Below are positions 24,526-33,223 of a stretch of 64,000 bases of DNA, in pieces. The DNA lies in contig NZ_FZOL01000005.1 of assembly GCF_900188455.1 (NCBI RefSeq), forward strand, positions 1-64,000, written 5' to 3'. Source of the stretch: Pseudomonas japonica. Lineage in GTDB: Bacteria > Pseudomonadota > Gammaproteobacteria > Pseudomonadales > Pseudomonadaceae. The position numbers were made by a program, and so were the translations under genes. How positions within the stretch are numbered: the first letter of the stretch is position 1; the number at the start of each line of letters is the position of its first letter. The notes beneath the pieces were generated by a model that saw only the letters and a program-made list of their open reading frames with translations, made no database searches and had not been told where the DNA came from.

Positions 24526-25629
24526 ATGTCCGTCACCGCACTGTTCACCCCTTTCCAACTGGGCGCCCTGGAGCTGCCGACCCGTGTGGTCATGGCGCCG
24601 ATGACCCGCACCTTCTGCCCCGGCGGCGTGCCGCACGCCGAAGTGGTGGAGTACTACCGCCGTCGTGCCGCCGCCGGTGTCGGCCTGATCGTCACCGAAG
24701 GCACCACGGTCGGCCACAAGGCCGCCAACGGCTACCCGAACGTGCCGCGCTTCTATGGTGACGACGCCCTGGCCGGCTGGAAGCAGGTGGTCGACGCGGT
24801 CCACGCCGAAGGTGGGCGTATCGTCCCGCAACTCTGGCATGTGGGCGCGGTGCGTCGTCTCGGCACCGAGCCGGATGCCAGTGTGCCGGGCCATGGTCCG
24901 AGCGAGAAAATCAAGGATGGCCAGGTGGTCGTCCACGGCATGTCCCGCGAGGACATCCAGGAGGTTATCGCCGCCTTCGCCCAGGCCGCGAAGGACGCCC
25001 AGGCCATCGGCATGGACGGCGTGGAAATCCACGGTGCCCACGGTTACCTGATCGACCAGTTCTTCTGGGACGCCAGCAACCGCCGCACCGATGAATACGG
25101 TGGCGACCTGGCCGGCCGTTCGCGTTTCGCCATCGAGTTGATCCAGGCCGTACGCGCCGCGGTCGGCCCGAACTTCCCGATCATCTTCCGTTTCTCCCAG
25201 TGGAAGCAGCAGGACTACACCGCGCGCCTGGTCACCACGCCGCAAGCCCTGGCCGACTTCCTCAAGCCGCTGTCGGACGCCGGTGTGGATATCTTCCACT
25301 GCTCGACCCGGCGCTTCTGGGAGCCTGAATTCGAAGGTTCGCCGCTCAACCTCGCTGGCTGGACCCGTCAGCTCACCGGCAAGCCGACCATTACCGTCGG
25401 CAGTGTCGGCCTGGACGGCGAGTTCCTGCAGTTCATGGTCGATACCGACAAGGTGGCGCAGCCGGCGAGCCTGGAAAACCTCCTGCAGCGATTGAACGCC
25501 GAGGAATTCGATCTGGTGGCGGTGGGACGCGCGCTGCTGGTCGATCCACAGTGGGCGGCCAAGGTCCGCGATGGTCGCGAGGAAGAAATCCTGCCGTTCA
25601 GCCGTGAGGCGCTGACGAGCCTGGTTTGA
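24526..25629 (+). CDS. Old Yellow Enzyme family NADH:flavin oxidoreductase
   Basis: 367 residues, single TIM-barrel FMN enzyme. Visible features: LPTRVVMAPMTR at the FMN site, PQLWHVGA, the FDGVEIHGAHGYL-type active-site motif (here MDGVEIHGAHGYLIDQFF) and RRTDEYGGDLAGRSRF, then ITVGSVGL. Members reduce activated alkenes or nitro compounds with NAD(P)H; the physiological substrate is unknown. Its 3' end overlaps the convergent glycosyltransferase gene by 32 bp. Confidence 0.9.
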   Translation: MSVTALFTPFQLGALELPTRVVMAPMTRTFCPGGVPHAEVVEYYRRRAAAGVGLIVTEGTTVGHKAANGYPNVPRFYGDDALAGWKQVVDAVHAEGGRIVPQLWHVGAVRRLGTEPDASVPGHGPSEKIKDGQVVVHGMSREDIQEVIAAFAQAAKDAQAIGMDGVEIHGAHGYLIDQFFWDASNRRTDEYGGDLAGRSRFAIELIQAVRAAVGPNFPIIFRFSQWKQQDYTARLVTTPQALADFLKPLSDAGVDIFHCSTRRFWEPEFEGSPLNLAGWTRQLTGKPTITVGSVGLDGEFLQFMVDTDKVAQPASLENLLQRLNAEEFDLVAVGRALLVDPQWAAKVRDGREEEILPFSREALTSLV

Positions 25630-26815
25630 CCTGCAGGCCGGACTCGTCGCGCCCGGCCTGTCCGGCGCGCAAGGGTTCGCAGGCCCCGCGCAGGTGCATC
25701 TCGAATTGCTCGACGATCGCCGGCCAGCCCTGACGGCTGGCGTGCTGGCGGGCATTCAGGCGCACCCGGCGCAGGGTCTCGCTGTCTTCCAGCAGCCAGC
25801 AGGCGGCATCGATGAACGCCGCGGCGTCGCCTGGCATGGCCAACGCGCCATTGTGCCCATGGCGAATGTGCTGGGCCGCGGCGGCCTCGTCATAGGCGAC
25901 CACCCCCAGACCCGACGCCAGCGCTTCCAGCACCACATTGCCGAAGGTCTCGGTGAGGCTCGGAAACAGGAAGATATCGCCACAGGCATAGTGTTCGGCC
26001 AACTGCTCGCCGCGCTGCGGGCCGCAGAAGATGGCGTCCGGCAGTTGTGCCTGAAGTGCCGCCCATTGCGGCCCGTCACCGACGATCACCAGGCGCATGC
26101 GCCGTTTCGGATACGTGCGTTGCAGCTCTTCGAGGGTGCGTCCGAGCATGCCCAGGTTCTTTTCCGCGGCCAGGCGACCGACGTAGAGCAGGGCGATGTC
26201 ATCGTTGCCCAGACCCCACTGTTCGCGCAGCGCCGGGTTGCGTCGTGCCGGACTGAACAGGCTGCTGTCGACACCCCGGGAGAGCAGGGCCAGGCGCTCG
26301 AAGCCACGCCGTTCCAGGGACAGCCGCTGACTCGGGCTGGGCACCAGGGTGCTGTGGGTGCGGTGGTGGAACCAGCGCAGGTAGTGGGTCAGCGCCCGCG
26401 CCAGCAGACCGAGGCCGTACTGGCTGGAATACTGCTGGAAATTGGTATGAAAGCCACTGACCACCGCAATGCCCAGGCGCCGCGCCGCGCGCAGGGCGCT
26501 TAGCCCCAGCGGGCCTTCGGTGGCGATGTACAGAACGTCCGGGCGGTCGCGCCGCCAGCGTCGCAGCAGTTTGTGCATCGACACCTGACCCCACTGCAAA
26601 CCGGGATAGCCAGGCAATGGCCAGCCGCGGCAAAGCAACTGGTCGGTGTCGGGCTGGCCCGGCGGATCGTCGCTCTGCCGCGGTCGCACCAGTTCCACCC
26701 GATGGCCGCGCTGGCGCAGGCCTTCGCTGAGGCGGCCGAGGGTATTGGCCACGCCGTTGATTTCCGGTGGGAAGGTTTCACTGATGAGGGTGATGTGCAA
26801 CGGGAGTGTCGTCAT
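25598..26815 (-). CDS. Family-4-type glycosyltransferase
   Basis: 405 residues with GT-B fold. The N-terminal acceptor half has ISETFPPEINGVANTLGRL and VVSGFHTNFQQYS; the C-terminal donor half has LLYVGRLAAEKNLGML and the E-x7-E-type motif in LFPSLTETFGNVVLEALASG. This is the arrangement of SqdX/PimB-like GT4 enzymes that build glycolipids, acting at the inner membrane face. Donor and acceptor are not determined. The terminal 32 bp overlap the OYE gene. Confidence 0.87.
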   Translation of the reverse strand: MTTLPLHITLISETFPPEINGVANTLGRLSEGLRQRGHRVELVRPRQSDDPPGQPDTDQLLCRGWPLPGYPGLQWGQVSMHKLLRRWRRDRPDVLYIATEGPLGLSALRAARRLGIAVVSGFHTNFQQYSSQYGLGLLARALTHYLRWFHHRTHSTLVPSPSQRLSLERRGFERLALLSRGVDSSLFSPARRNPALREQWGLGNDDIALLYVGRLAAEKNLGMLGRTLEELQRTYPKRRMRLVIVGDGPQWAALQAQLPDAIFCGPQRGEQLAEHYACGDIFLFPSLTETFGNVVLEALASGLGVVAYDEAAAAQHIRHGHNGALAMPGDAAAFIDAACWLLEDSETLRRVRLNARQHASRQGWPAIVEQFEMHLRGACEPLRAGQAGRDESGLQVKPGSSAPHG

Positions 26816-26994
26816 GGTGCCCAGTGTCGAGCGGCGAAATTGCGCCTGGATGACGCGCGCATGACATATATGTGACGCCCGATTCCCGGCAGCGCCGGCC
26901 CGCGAAATATTCCCGTTTTATGGCTCAAGAATGGCCGCCCGCCAGCCGATGCAGTAGGCATTCCCGATGGTGATAGCGCTCCAGGAGAGCGGTG

Positions 26995-28308
26995 ATGTTC
27001 AACAGCAAACTGAAAAAAGAAAACGATGAGTTACGCGAGCGGTTGATGAGCCTTGAACAGGTCAAGGACAGCCTGGACAGCGAGATGCTGGTGCTGCAGT
27101 TGGATCCCAGCGGACGCATCGAGTCGGTGAACATCAATTTCGAAAAGGAAATGCACTACAGCAACGCGCAACTGGTCGGTCGCCATATCGAGGAAATCGT
27201 CCCCGCCCATGTCAAGCCGCTGGACTTCTATCAGCGCATGAAGCAGGCCATCGCCCGTGGCGAACATCTCAACGGCGCCTTCCGCCTGCTGCGTGGCAAC
27301 GGCGAGGAAGCCTGGTTGCGCTCGATCCTGCAGCCGGTCAAGGATGGCAATGGACGCATCAGGTACTTCACGATGCACTCCAGCGACCTGACCCGCACCA
27401 TCGAGACGTCTCGCGAAAACGAAAGCCTGATCAACGCGCTGATGCGTTCCACCGCGGTGATCGAGTTCAACCTCAACGGTGAAGTCCTCAGCGCCAACGA
27501 CCGCTTCCTGCGCACCATGGGTTACACCCTCGAGCAGGTTCGCGGCAAACACCATCGCATGTTCTGCGAGCCGGAGGAGTACAACTCCACCGCCTATCAG
27601 GCGTTCTGGGAAAAGCTGCGCCGTGGCGAGTTCGTCGCCGAGCGCTTCAAGCGCGTCGACGCCCATGGCCGCACCGTATGGCTGGAAGCCTCGTACAACC
27701 CGATCATTGATGCCCACGACGTGCTCTACAAAGTGGTCAAGTTCGCCACGGTCATCACCGACCAGGTGAACCAGGAGAACGCGGTCGCCGAGGCTGCCGA
27801 TATCGCCTACACCACCTCGCTGGAAACCGACACCAGCGCACGTCGTGCCACTGCCGTGGTGACCCAGACCGTCGAGGTGATGCGCGGCCTGGAAACCTAC
27901 ATGCAGGACGCGGCCGACGGCATCCAGGCGCTGGACAAGCAGTCTCAGGTGATCGGCTCGATCATCAAGACCATCAGCGACATCGCCGGGCAGACCAACT
28001 TGCTCGCGCTCAATGCCGCGATCGAGGCTGCCCGCGCCGGTGAACAGGGTCGCGGCTTCGCCGTGGTCGCCGACGAAGTACGCCAGCTGGCGTCGCGCAC
28101 CAGCACCGCCACGGAGGAAATCGCCCGGGTGGTACAGCAGAACGAACAACTGGCCAAGGCCGCGGTGGATATCATCGACAGCAGCAAGCGTCAGGCTGAG
28201 CAGGGTCTGGAGCTGGCCGGGCAGACCGGCACGGTGATCACCGAGATTCAGGATGGGGCACAGAAGGTAGTGAACGCGGTTGGGCAGTTTTCCAACCAGT
28301 TGAAATAA
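26995..28308 (+). CDS. bdlA: Cytosolic PAS-PAS methyl-accepting transducer (BdlA-like)
   Basis: 437 residues without membrane segments. Two PAS domains (about residues 25-140 and 150-265; [20 protein letters not shown] and [20 protein letters not shown]) precede a signalling domain with the conserved hairpin tip [20 protein letters not shown] and [12 protein letters not shown]. This is the layout of BdlA, which controls biofilm dispersion in P. aeruginosa through c-di-GMP-linked signalling. The ATG at 26995 follows GGAGAG; a GTG one codon upstream is possible. The symbol rests on architecture, not on full sequence comparison. Confidence 0.8.
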   Translation: MFNSKLKKENDELRERLMSLEQVKDSLDSEMLVLQLDPSGRIESVNINFEKEMHYSNAQLVGRHIEEIVPAHVKPLDFYQRMKQAIARGEHLNGAFRLLRGNGEEAWLRSILQPVKDGNGRIRYFTMHSSDLTRTIETSRENESLINALMRSTAVIEFNLNGEVLSANDRFLRTMGYTLEQVRGKHHRMFCEPEEYNSTAYQAFWEKLRRGEFVAERFKRVDAHGRTVWLEASYNPIIDAHDVLYKVVKFATVITDQVNQENAVAEAADIAYTTSLETDTSARRATAVVTQTVEVMRGLETYMQDAADGIQALDKQSQVIGSIIKTISDIAGQTNLLALNAAIEAARAGEQGRGFAVVADEVRQLASRTSTATEEIARVVQQNEQLAKAAVDIIDSSKRQAEQGLELAGQTGTVITEIQDGAQKVVNAVGQFSNQLK

Positions 28309-28322
28309 GCCGCGGCACCGAT

Positions 28323-28345
28323 GGCCGGCGCGCAAGGCGCCGGCC
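28323..28345. terminator. Bidirectional hairpin terminator between bdlA-like gene and doxX gene
   Basis: GGCCGGCG and CGCCGGCC form an 8-bp GC stem around a 7-base loop in the 44-bp gap between two convergent genes. No strong T-run follows, so the terminator call is moderate. Confidence 0.5.
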
Positions 28346-28352
28346 GTTGCTT

Positions 28353-28814
28353 TCAGTGAATCCGCAGCAGCCGGTCCAGCGACCAGCCGCCACCGCCCCT
28401 CGCGACCAGCAGCAAGAGCAGGCCCGCCCACGACAGATGAGTGGACCAGGCGTCCGGGTAGACGAATATCTCGATCACCAGGGTCATGCCGAGCAGTGCC
28501 AGCGCCGACAGCCGCGTGAACAGCCCCAGCACCAGCAGCAACGGGAACAGGTGTTCCGCGTAGGTCGCCAGATAGGCGGCGATGTGCGGTGGGATCAGCG
28601 GCAGCATGAACTCGCTGCGGAACAGTTCGAAGGTGCTTGGTGTCAGGCTCAGCAGCCCTTCGACCTTGGTGCGTCCTGAGAGGAAAAACACCGAGGCGAT
28701 TCCCAGGCGTGCCACCAGATACAGCAGTGACTCGCCGAGCAGGCGTTGCGCGAAGTCGGCCAGTTGGTTGTAACGTGACAGCGGACGGGGCGATGTCGGG
28801 TGGGCGATGTCCAT
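28353..28814 (-). CDS. DoxX-family membrane protein of the bufferin operon
   Basis: 153 residues with four hydrophobic segments ([70 protein letters not shown]), matching DoxX/DUF417-like proteins. It is the last gene after DUF2282, DUF692 and DUF2063 genes on the minus strand, an association commonly seen in bufferin-type operons. Its biochemical role there is unresolved. Start at 28814 is 10 bp after the upstream gene. Confidence 0.85.
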   Translation of the reverse strand: MDIAHPTSPRPLSRYNQLADFAQRLLGESLLYLVARLGIASVFFLSGRTKVEGLLSLTPSTFELFRSEFMLPLIPPHIAAYLATYAEHLFPLLLVLGLFTRLSALALLGMTLVIEIFVYPDAWSTHLSWAGLLLLLVARGGGGWSLDRLLRIH

Positions 28815-28824
28815 GGGGGCTCCT

Positions 28825-29580
28825 TCAAGCGAGGGCAAGTGGGCGGAATACACCGGCGCGCAGGAGGCGGCCGAGCAGGTCGGTGAAGTCGAGATCGGCC
28901 TGCACTTGCAGGGCCAGGCTCGAAGCCTGGTCGAGGCCGTGACCGCTGGCGCAGGCCTCGAGAAAGGCGCAGGCGCCTTTTTCCAGCGGCTGATGACTGA
29001 CCCCCTCCGGGCTGCCGACCAGCAGCGCGCCTTCGCCTTGCCAGGGGATGTCGTCGTTCCAGTCCAGACCGTCGCGGCTGCGCTGCCACAGGCTGTAGAC
29101 CGGGTGCGTCTCGAACCAGCGCCAGCGTGCGCCACGCCGCGGTACCAGGCAGCGCTCGCTCAGGTCGCTGGCGGTGTGGCCGGCGAGTGCGGCGAGGGTC
29201 AGTTGCGCTTCGTCGGGCGCGCAAAAGGCCATCAGCCAGTCGTGGTCGAGGCGGGCGACATCCGCCAGCCAGGGCCATTCATCGAGGTTTTCCAGTTCGT
29301 CGAGAAATGCCGGGAATGCCGCGCCGTAGTGCACCAGGCGGACATCGGCGGGTGGCGAGCGCAGCGCGTAATCGCTGGCCACCGCGCGCATCCATGACGT
29401 ACCGACGAGGCGTTCGACCGCGGGGAAATTGGCGCACAGAGCATCCACGCAGCCCCTCAGCACCGTGTTGCGGTAGACGGCGAATGCCGGCTGCGCGCTG
29501 AGGTCCTGGAGGGCCGGAGCAGGGCGCTGGTAGAGCGCCTCGGTGAAGGCATCCTGAAATTGACCGAGGGAGAGGTTCAT
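28825..29580 (-). CDS. DUF2063 protein, bufferin maturation partner (HvfC/BufC-like)
   Basis: 251 residues. The N-terminal DUF2063 region ([45 protein letters not shown]) is diagnostic. Known homologues act with a DUF692 enzyme to deliver or bind the precursor peptide during thiooxazole formation. The start ATG overlaps the stop of the DUF692 gene by four bases, so translation is coupled. Confidence 0.87.
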   Translation of the reverse strand: MNLSLGQFQDAFTEALYQRPAPALQDLSAQPAFAVYRNTVLRGCVDALCANFPAVERLVGTSWMRAVASDYALRSPPADVRLVHYGAAFPAFLDELENLDEWPWLADVARLDHDWLMAFCAPDEAQLTLAALAGHTASDLSERCLVPRRGARWRWFETHPVYSLWQRSRDGLDWNDDIPWQGEGALLVGSPEGVSHQPLEKGACAFLEACASGHGLDQASSLALQVQADLDFTDLLGRLLRAGVFRPLALA

Positions 29581-30410
29581 GCTTGCTCCTTCGCGCACAT
29601 GAGCACGGTCTGGGCGATTTCGCGTTCGGCCAGCAGCTCGGCGAATGCGGGGATGGCGTCGTCGCGCTCGATCAGCGTGGGACGCGGGCCGATGCGCTGG
29701 ATCAGTTGCCGATACAGCGCCCACACCGGTTCGGCGATGGCCGCGGCGTGGGAGTCGATCAGCAGGGTGCCGGCTTCGTCAGGGCTGAAGCCGGCCAGGT
29801 GGATTTCGGCGATGGCGGTGGCGGGTACCCGCTGCAGCCAGGCGCAGGCGTCGTAGCCGAGGTTGTGGGCGCTGACATGAACGTTGTTGACGTCCAGCAG
29901 CAGCGCGCAACCGGTGCGACGGGTGAGTTCGACGAGAAAATCGATCTCGTCCCAGGCATGTCCGTCCAGGCGCAGGTAATGACTGGGGTTTTCCACGGCG
30001 ATACGCCGACCCAGGGCGTCCTGGGTGCGCTGGACATTGTCGGCGATGCGCGCCAGCGCCTCGTCGGTCCGCGGGAAGGGCAGCAGGTCGGGGTGATAGC
30101 TGCCGCGCCAGGTCGACCAGGCCAGGTGCTCGGAGACCAGGACCGGATCGAGCAGATCCACCAGCTCGCGCAGGCGCCGCAGATGTTCGGGATCAGGGCT
30201 GGCGTCCGCCGCCAGCGACAGCGAGACACCGTGCAGCGACAGCGGATGGCGTTCGCCGATCCGCTGCAGCCAGGCACGACGCGTACCGCCGACCATGTAG
30301 TTCTCCGGATGGACCTCGAACCACAGGCCCTCGGCGGCACACTCCGCAGCTTCGGCGTAGTGCTCCGCCTTCAGCCCGAGTCCGGCGCCCAGTTGGTCGT
30401 GCCTGTTCAT
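29577..30410 (-). CDS. DUF692 multinuclear-iron enzyme, bufferin maturation (MbnB/HvfB/BufB-like)
   Basis: 277 residues, TIM-barrel DUF692 protein. Recognisable elements are [34 protein letters not shown] (His ligand), [17 protein letters not shown] and [16 protein letters not shown], and IAEIHLAGF, carrying the His/Asp/Glu iron ligands. Family enzymes modify cysteines of a precursor peptide into oxazolone/thiooxazole groups that bind copper. The substrate is very probably the DUF2282 peptide encoded 15 bp upstream. Confidence 0.9.
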   Translation of the reverse strand: MNRHDQLGAGLGLKAEHYAEAAECAAEGLWFEVHPENYMVGGTRRAWLQRIGERHPLSLHGVSLSLAADASPDPEHLRRLRELVDLLDPVLVSEHLAWSTWRGSYHPDLLPFPRTDEALARIADNVQRTQDALGRRIAVENPSHYLRLDGHAWDEIDFLVELTRRTGCALLLDVNNVHVSAHNLGYDACAWLQRVPATAIAEIHLAGFSPDEAGTLLIDSHAAAIAEPVWALYRQLIQRIGPRPTLIERDDAIPAFAELLAEREIAQTVLMCAKEQA

Positions 30411-30425
30411 GGTCGGCGCTCCGGA

Positions 30426-30707
30426 TCAGGACTTCAGCGGGGTCAGCGAACCCATGCCACTGGGCGTCTTGATCGAGGTGCAGGTGCCGGCCGGAACGTG
30501 CTTCCAGGCATCGCCCTGATAGTCTTTCTTCGAGGTGCCCGCGCAGGTGGTGCCGGCACCGGCCTTGCAGTCGTTCTTGCCGGCCATGGCCACGCCGTAG
30601 CATTTCTCCATGGCGACGCCCTGGTTGGCTTTCGTGTCGTCGGCCATGGCGTTGCCGGCGAGGGTGGCGAGGGCCAGGGCGGCGGCGGTCAGGGTGAGGC
30701 TTTTCAT
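30426..30707 (-). CDS. DUF2282 bufferin precursor peptide
   Basis: 93 residues: Sec-type signal peptide ([20 protein letters not shown], cleavage after AMA) and a mature region with four cysteines in [21 protein letters not shown] and AGTCTSI contexts. This is the DUF2282 family recently described as bufferins, periplasmic copper-buffering RiPPs. GGAG lies eight bases before the ATG. It heads the operon with DUF692, DUF2063 and DoxX genes and has its own ECF-type promoter. Confidence 0.88.
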   Translation of the reverse strand: MKSLTLTAAALALATLAGNAMADDTKANQGVAMEKCYGVAMAGKNDCKAGAGTTCAGTSKKDYQGDAWKHVPAGTCTSIKTPSGMGSLTPLKS

Positions 30708-30765
30708 GATGCAGTCTCCACGAGATTGGAAGGCCAGGGTGATGTACCGGTGGCTCGAGGAGTAG

Positions 30766-30791
30766 TTCGTTGCCTGATGGAAACCGGTTAC
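30766..30791 (-). promoter_or_regulatory. ECF (SigF-type) promoter of the bufferin operon
   Basis: On the minus strand GTAACC (30791-30786), 16 bases, then CGAA (30769-30766) followed by CTACT. The same GTAACC-N16-CGAACTACT string occurs facing the other way at 30909. Transcription would begin about 50 bases before the DUF2282 start codon. Confidence 0.75.
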
Positions 30792-30908
30792 AGCCTGCGC
30801 AAGTTTTTTTTTGAGGTTTGTTCGGCAGCCTTCTAATGTGCTTCCCCTTGGCACCGTTTCCCGGTCACGACAGGCCGGGCACGCCATAAACGAAATTTCC
30901 CCATGGAT

Positions 30909-30934
30909 GTAACCCGGGCGATCGATGCAACGAA
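30909..30934 (+). promoter_or_regulatory. ECF (SigF-type) autoregulatory promoter of the sigma-factor operon
   Basis: GTAACC (30909-30914), 16 bases, CGAA (30931-30934), then CTACT. It is identical in format and core to the bufferin promoter, indicating that the sigma factor drives both its own operon and the bufferin operon. It overlaps the first ATG of the sigma gene at 30925, so that ATG cannot be used from this transcript. Confidence 0.7.
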
Positions 30935-31512
30935 CTACTTCACAGGATGTACTGAGCGAGCGTGAGGCGACTCTGCGGGCCTTGCTGCTGCGCGGCATGA
31001 ATGGCGAAGCGGCGGCCTACCGCGAGTTTCTCGCTGCCCTGGCCATTCATCTGCGTGGTTTCCTGCGCCGCCGCCTGGCGCAGTGTCCGGACGAGATCGA
31101 GGATTTGCTGCAGGAGGTGTTGCTGGCAGTGCACAATGCCCGGCACACCTATCACGCCGAGCAGCCACTGACCGTGTGGGTACAGGCCATCGCGCGCTAC
31201 AAGCTGGCTGATCATTTTCGCGGCTTCGCCCGCCGCGATGCACTGCATGACCCGTTGGACGATGACGGCGAACTGTTTGCCGAGGGCGACACGGAGTCGG
31301 TTTCGGCCAGACGTGATCTGGGCAAGCTGCTCCTGCAACTGCCGGAGCGTCAGCGTCTGCCGATTGTGCATGTCAAGGTCGAAGGGCTTTCGGTGGAGGA
31401 AACGGCGCGACTCACCGGGTTGTCCAGCTCGGCGGTCAAGGTCGGCATCCACCGCGGGCTGAAGGCGCTGGCGGGCTTGATTCGAGGTAAAGGTAACGAT
31501 GAAGACCGATGA
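30925..31512 (+). CDS. ECF sigma factor controlling the bufferin operon (SigF-like)
   Basis: Up to 195 residues. Region 2 is visible as [21 protein letters not shown] and [20 protein letters not shown]; region 4 as [16 protein letters not shown] and [20 protein letters not shown]. The product directs RNA polymerase to GTAACC-type promoters. The first ATG (30925) lies inside its own predicted promoter, so the real N-terminus is probably later: [15 protein letters not shown] begins near 30955 and an ATG is present at 30997. The gene overlaps the NrsF-like anti-sigma gene by 14 bases. Confidence 0.88.
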   Translation: MQRTTSQDVLSEREATLRALLLRGMNGEAAAYREFLAALAIHLRGFLRRRLAQCPDEIEDLLQEVLLAVHNARHTYHAEQPLTVWVQAIARYKLADHFRGFARRDALHDPLDDDGELFAEGDTESVSARRDLGKLLLQLPERQRLPIVHVKVEGLSVEETARLTGLSSSAVKVGIHRGLKALAGLIRGKGNDEDR

Positions 31513-32140
31513 ACTGATCAACGTGCTGGCCAGCGGCGAAGGCCCGGTGGATCGCCACGTCTTGCTGCGACGCCTGGGGATCGCCTTGCTGGGCGGCGGG
31601 CTGGCCGCCTTGCTGCTGACCATTTCCCTCTACGGCGTACGCGCCGATCTGGGCGAAGTCGCACGCACGCCACTGTTCTGGGCCAAGGTGGCCCTGCCGG
31701 GCAGCCTGGCACTGCTGGCGATCTGGCTGAATCGACGACTGTCGCGGCCGGGGGTGAAGGGCGGAGGTGTCTGGCTGCTGCTCGGGCTACCGCTGCTCCT
31801 GGTCTGGCTGGGAGCGGCGCTGAGTCTTGCCGGTGCCGCGCCGGAGGCGCGCGGCGAACTGATCTTCGGCCGCACCTGGCGCACCTGCGCGCTGAATATC
31901 GCCTTGCTGTCGCTGCCGGTGTTCATCGGCGTGTTCTGGGCCTTGCGTGGCCTGGCGCCGACTCGCCTGCGCCAGGCCGGTGCGGCCGGGGGGCTGCTGG
32001 CGGGCGCCACCGCGACCGTTGCCTACTGCCTGCATTGCCCGGAAATGGGTGTGCCGTTCTGGGGCATCTGGTACCTGCTGGGCATGCTGGTGCCGACCCT
32101 GGCCGGCGCGGCCCTGGGACCGCGCCTGCTGCGCTGGTGA
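31499..32140 (+). CDS. NrsF-like membrane anti-sigma factor (DUF1109)
   Basis: 213 residues with six hydrophobic helices and a short cytoplasmic N-terminus, the DUF1109/NrsF architecture. Cysteines lie in WRTCALNIA and YCLHCPEMGVPFW; in Caulobacter NrsF paired cysteines sense metal or oxidative stress and release SigF. Partner identity is supported by overlap with the sigma gene. It ends one base before the remnant cysZ 3' end at 32141, its original convergent neighbour. Confidence 0.85.
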   Translation: MKTDELINVLASGEGPVDRHVLLRRLGIALLGGGLAALLLTISLYGVRADLGEVARTPLFWAKVALPGSLALLAIWLNRRLSRPGVKGGGVWLLLGLPLLLVWLGAALSLAGAAPEARGELIFGRTWRTCALNIALLSLPVFIGVFWALRGLAPTRLRQAGAAGGLLAGATATVAYCLHCPEMGVPFWGIWYLLGMLVPTLAGAALGPRLLRW

Positions 32141-32342
32141 TCAGCGTCCTTCGCGCTCGCGCACCCAGAACAACGTCGCCCCGGCGACGGCCGCCGGCAT
32201 CATCAGGATGTTGACGAACGGCACCAGCAGCGCGACGTAGGTGATGCCACCAAAGCCCAGCGACTGCCAGCGCTTCTGCCGCAGCCAGGCGAGCATGTCC
32301 TGCCAGCTCATCTTGTTGTTGTCCGCCGGGTAGTCGATGTAC
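32141..32342 (-). pseudogene. Displaced 3' end of cysZ (left attachment repeat)
   Basis: The minus strand encodes the C-terminus of CysZ from [16 protein letters not shown] to WVREREGR and a stop. Homology to the complete cysZ stops abruptly after GTCGATGTAC at 32342, where island sequence begins. Bases 32160-32342 match 48605-48787 with only a few differences. This is the original gene tail cut off by island insertion; it has lost its 5' part and is not expected to be functional. Confidence 0.88.
32160..32342. repeat. Island attachment repeat, left copy (183 bp)
   Basis: Direct repeat of the segment at 48605-48787. Differences seen include ACGAACGG versus ACGAAAGG and GCCACC versus GCCGCC. 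It marks the junction of the 16.4-kb island with the chromosome inside cysZ. The strictly identical stretch at the inner end (TCATCTTGTTGTTGTCCGCC and onward to GTCGATGTAC) probably contains the crossover. Confidence 0.85.
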
Positions 32343-32828
32343 AGCAAAAACCCGGTAGATCTTCTGGAAACCGCGTAAATCAACGCCCTTTCCCAAGGGA
32401 GTGAATAGCAAATGTATCAGGTGAGTGGATGGTCTGAGAAGGCCACACTCTTTGATAGATGCTCTTGCACCGTTTTATGGGGCGACGGGGTCGGTCCATG
32501 ACGTCGGCGGTTACTCAAGACGCTATTCAGGAGTGTCTGCAACTGACTAGTGGTCGGTTTAAGAGAAGGGAGAGGGCAATAGAGATGAGTCGTTTGGCAG
32601 GAGAGGAGGGGGGCTAGTGGAGCCGCCTCCATTCTATAAGTTCTTGATTTCTCAAGGATCCTTCGCAAGAAAATCCAGAAGTGGACCAGCGTTTAGCCAC
32701 ACCTGAGTGGTAGGCCGTGCTGGGCATTCTAGCGCCGACATCAACTGCGATTCCACCTAATCCAGTACACTAGCCTCCGTGTAAAATTGCAGTCTTCTCT
32801 TTGGGGCGCGAGCGGGAGCATCACAACC
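32343..32828. other. Left-end island sequence without genes
   Basis: No convincing coding sequence. It contains one arm of the 18-bp island-end inverted repeat (AAATCAACGCCCTTTCCC at 32377-32394), about 34 bases inside the attachment repeat. The segment before 32829 may hold the promoter of the following two-gene unit; no consensus is obvious. Confidence 0.6.
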
Positions 32829-33182
32829 ATGAGTGATTTGACCGGTTTAGAGATATCAAGGCAAACGCTTGAGGCTCATCTGAAGCCTGTTTTGGAGCAT
32901 TACGATGTGAAATGGCGTGGACACGGCGTTATCTATGTCGACTATGAACACTACAACATCCAGACGCTCTCTCTGATTCTTAATGACCTAAGTCGCGACC
33001 TTGGAGTGTCCTCCCAAGTGATCAGCTCCAGATTAGTCGAGCTGGGATTGCTTAACGATGTTCGGGGTGTTCAGCCTGCCAAGAATCGTGTTGAGCACAT
33101 TGTTGACTCGATTCTACACAGAAAAGAAAAAGATATAGATACAGATATGGATGACTTCGAACCCGACGAAATATATGACTAA
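32829..33182 (+). CDS. Small protein paired with SF1 helicase, possible winged helix
   Basis: 117 residues, not recognised. The central part (LSLILNDLSRDLGVSSQVISSRL) has the look of a winged-helix fold, and the C-terminal 25 residues are strongly acidic (DTDMDDFEPDEIYD). ATG 32829 is preferred over an in-frame one at 32787. A 41-bp gap separates it from the helicase gene on the same strand, so they are probably an operon. It could be a regulator, antitoxin or helicase adaptor. Confidence 0.6.
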   Translation: MSDLTGLEISRQTLEAHLKPVLEHYDVKWRGHGVIYVDYEHYNIQTLSLILNDLSRDLGVSSQVISSRLVELGLLNDVRGVQPAKNRVEHIVDSILHRKEKDIDTDMDDFEPDEIYD

Positions 33183-33223
33183 GGTTGGCTTCAGCTTGTC
33201 TTCGCCGTTACTGATGGGGTTAT

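Noticed and set aside
32141..32383. Functional short cysZ-like gene reading into island sequence
   Set aside because: The N-terminal codons come from island DNA by chance, and the 5' three-quarters of CysZ are missing.
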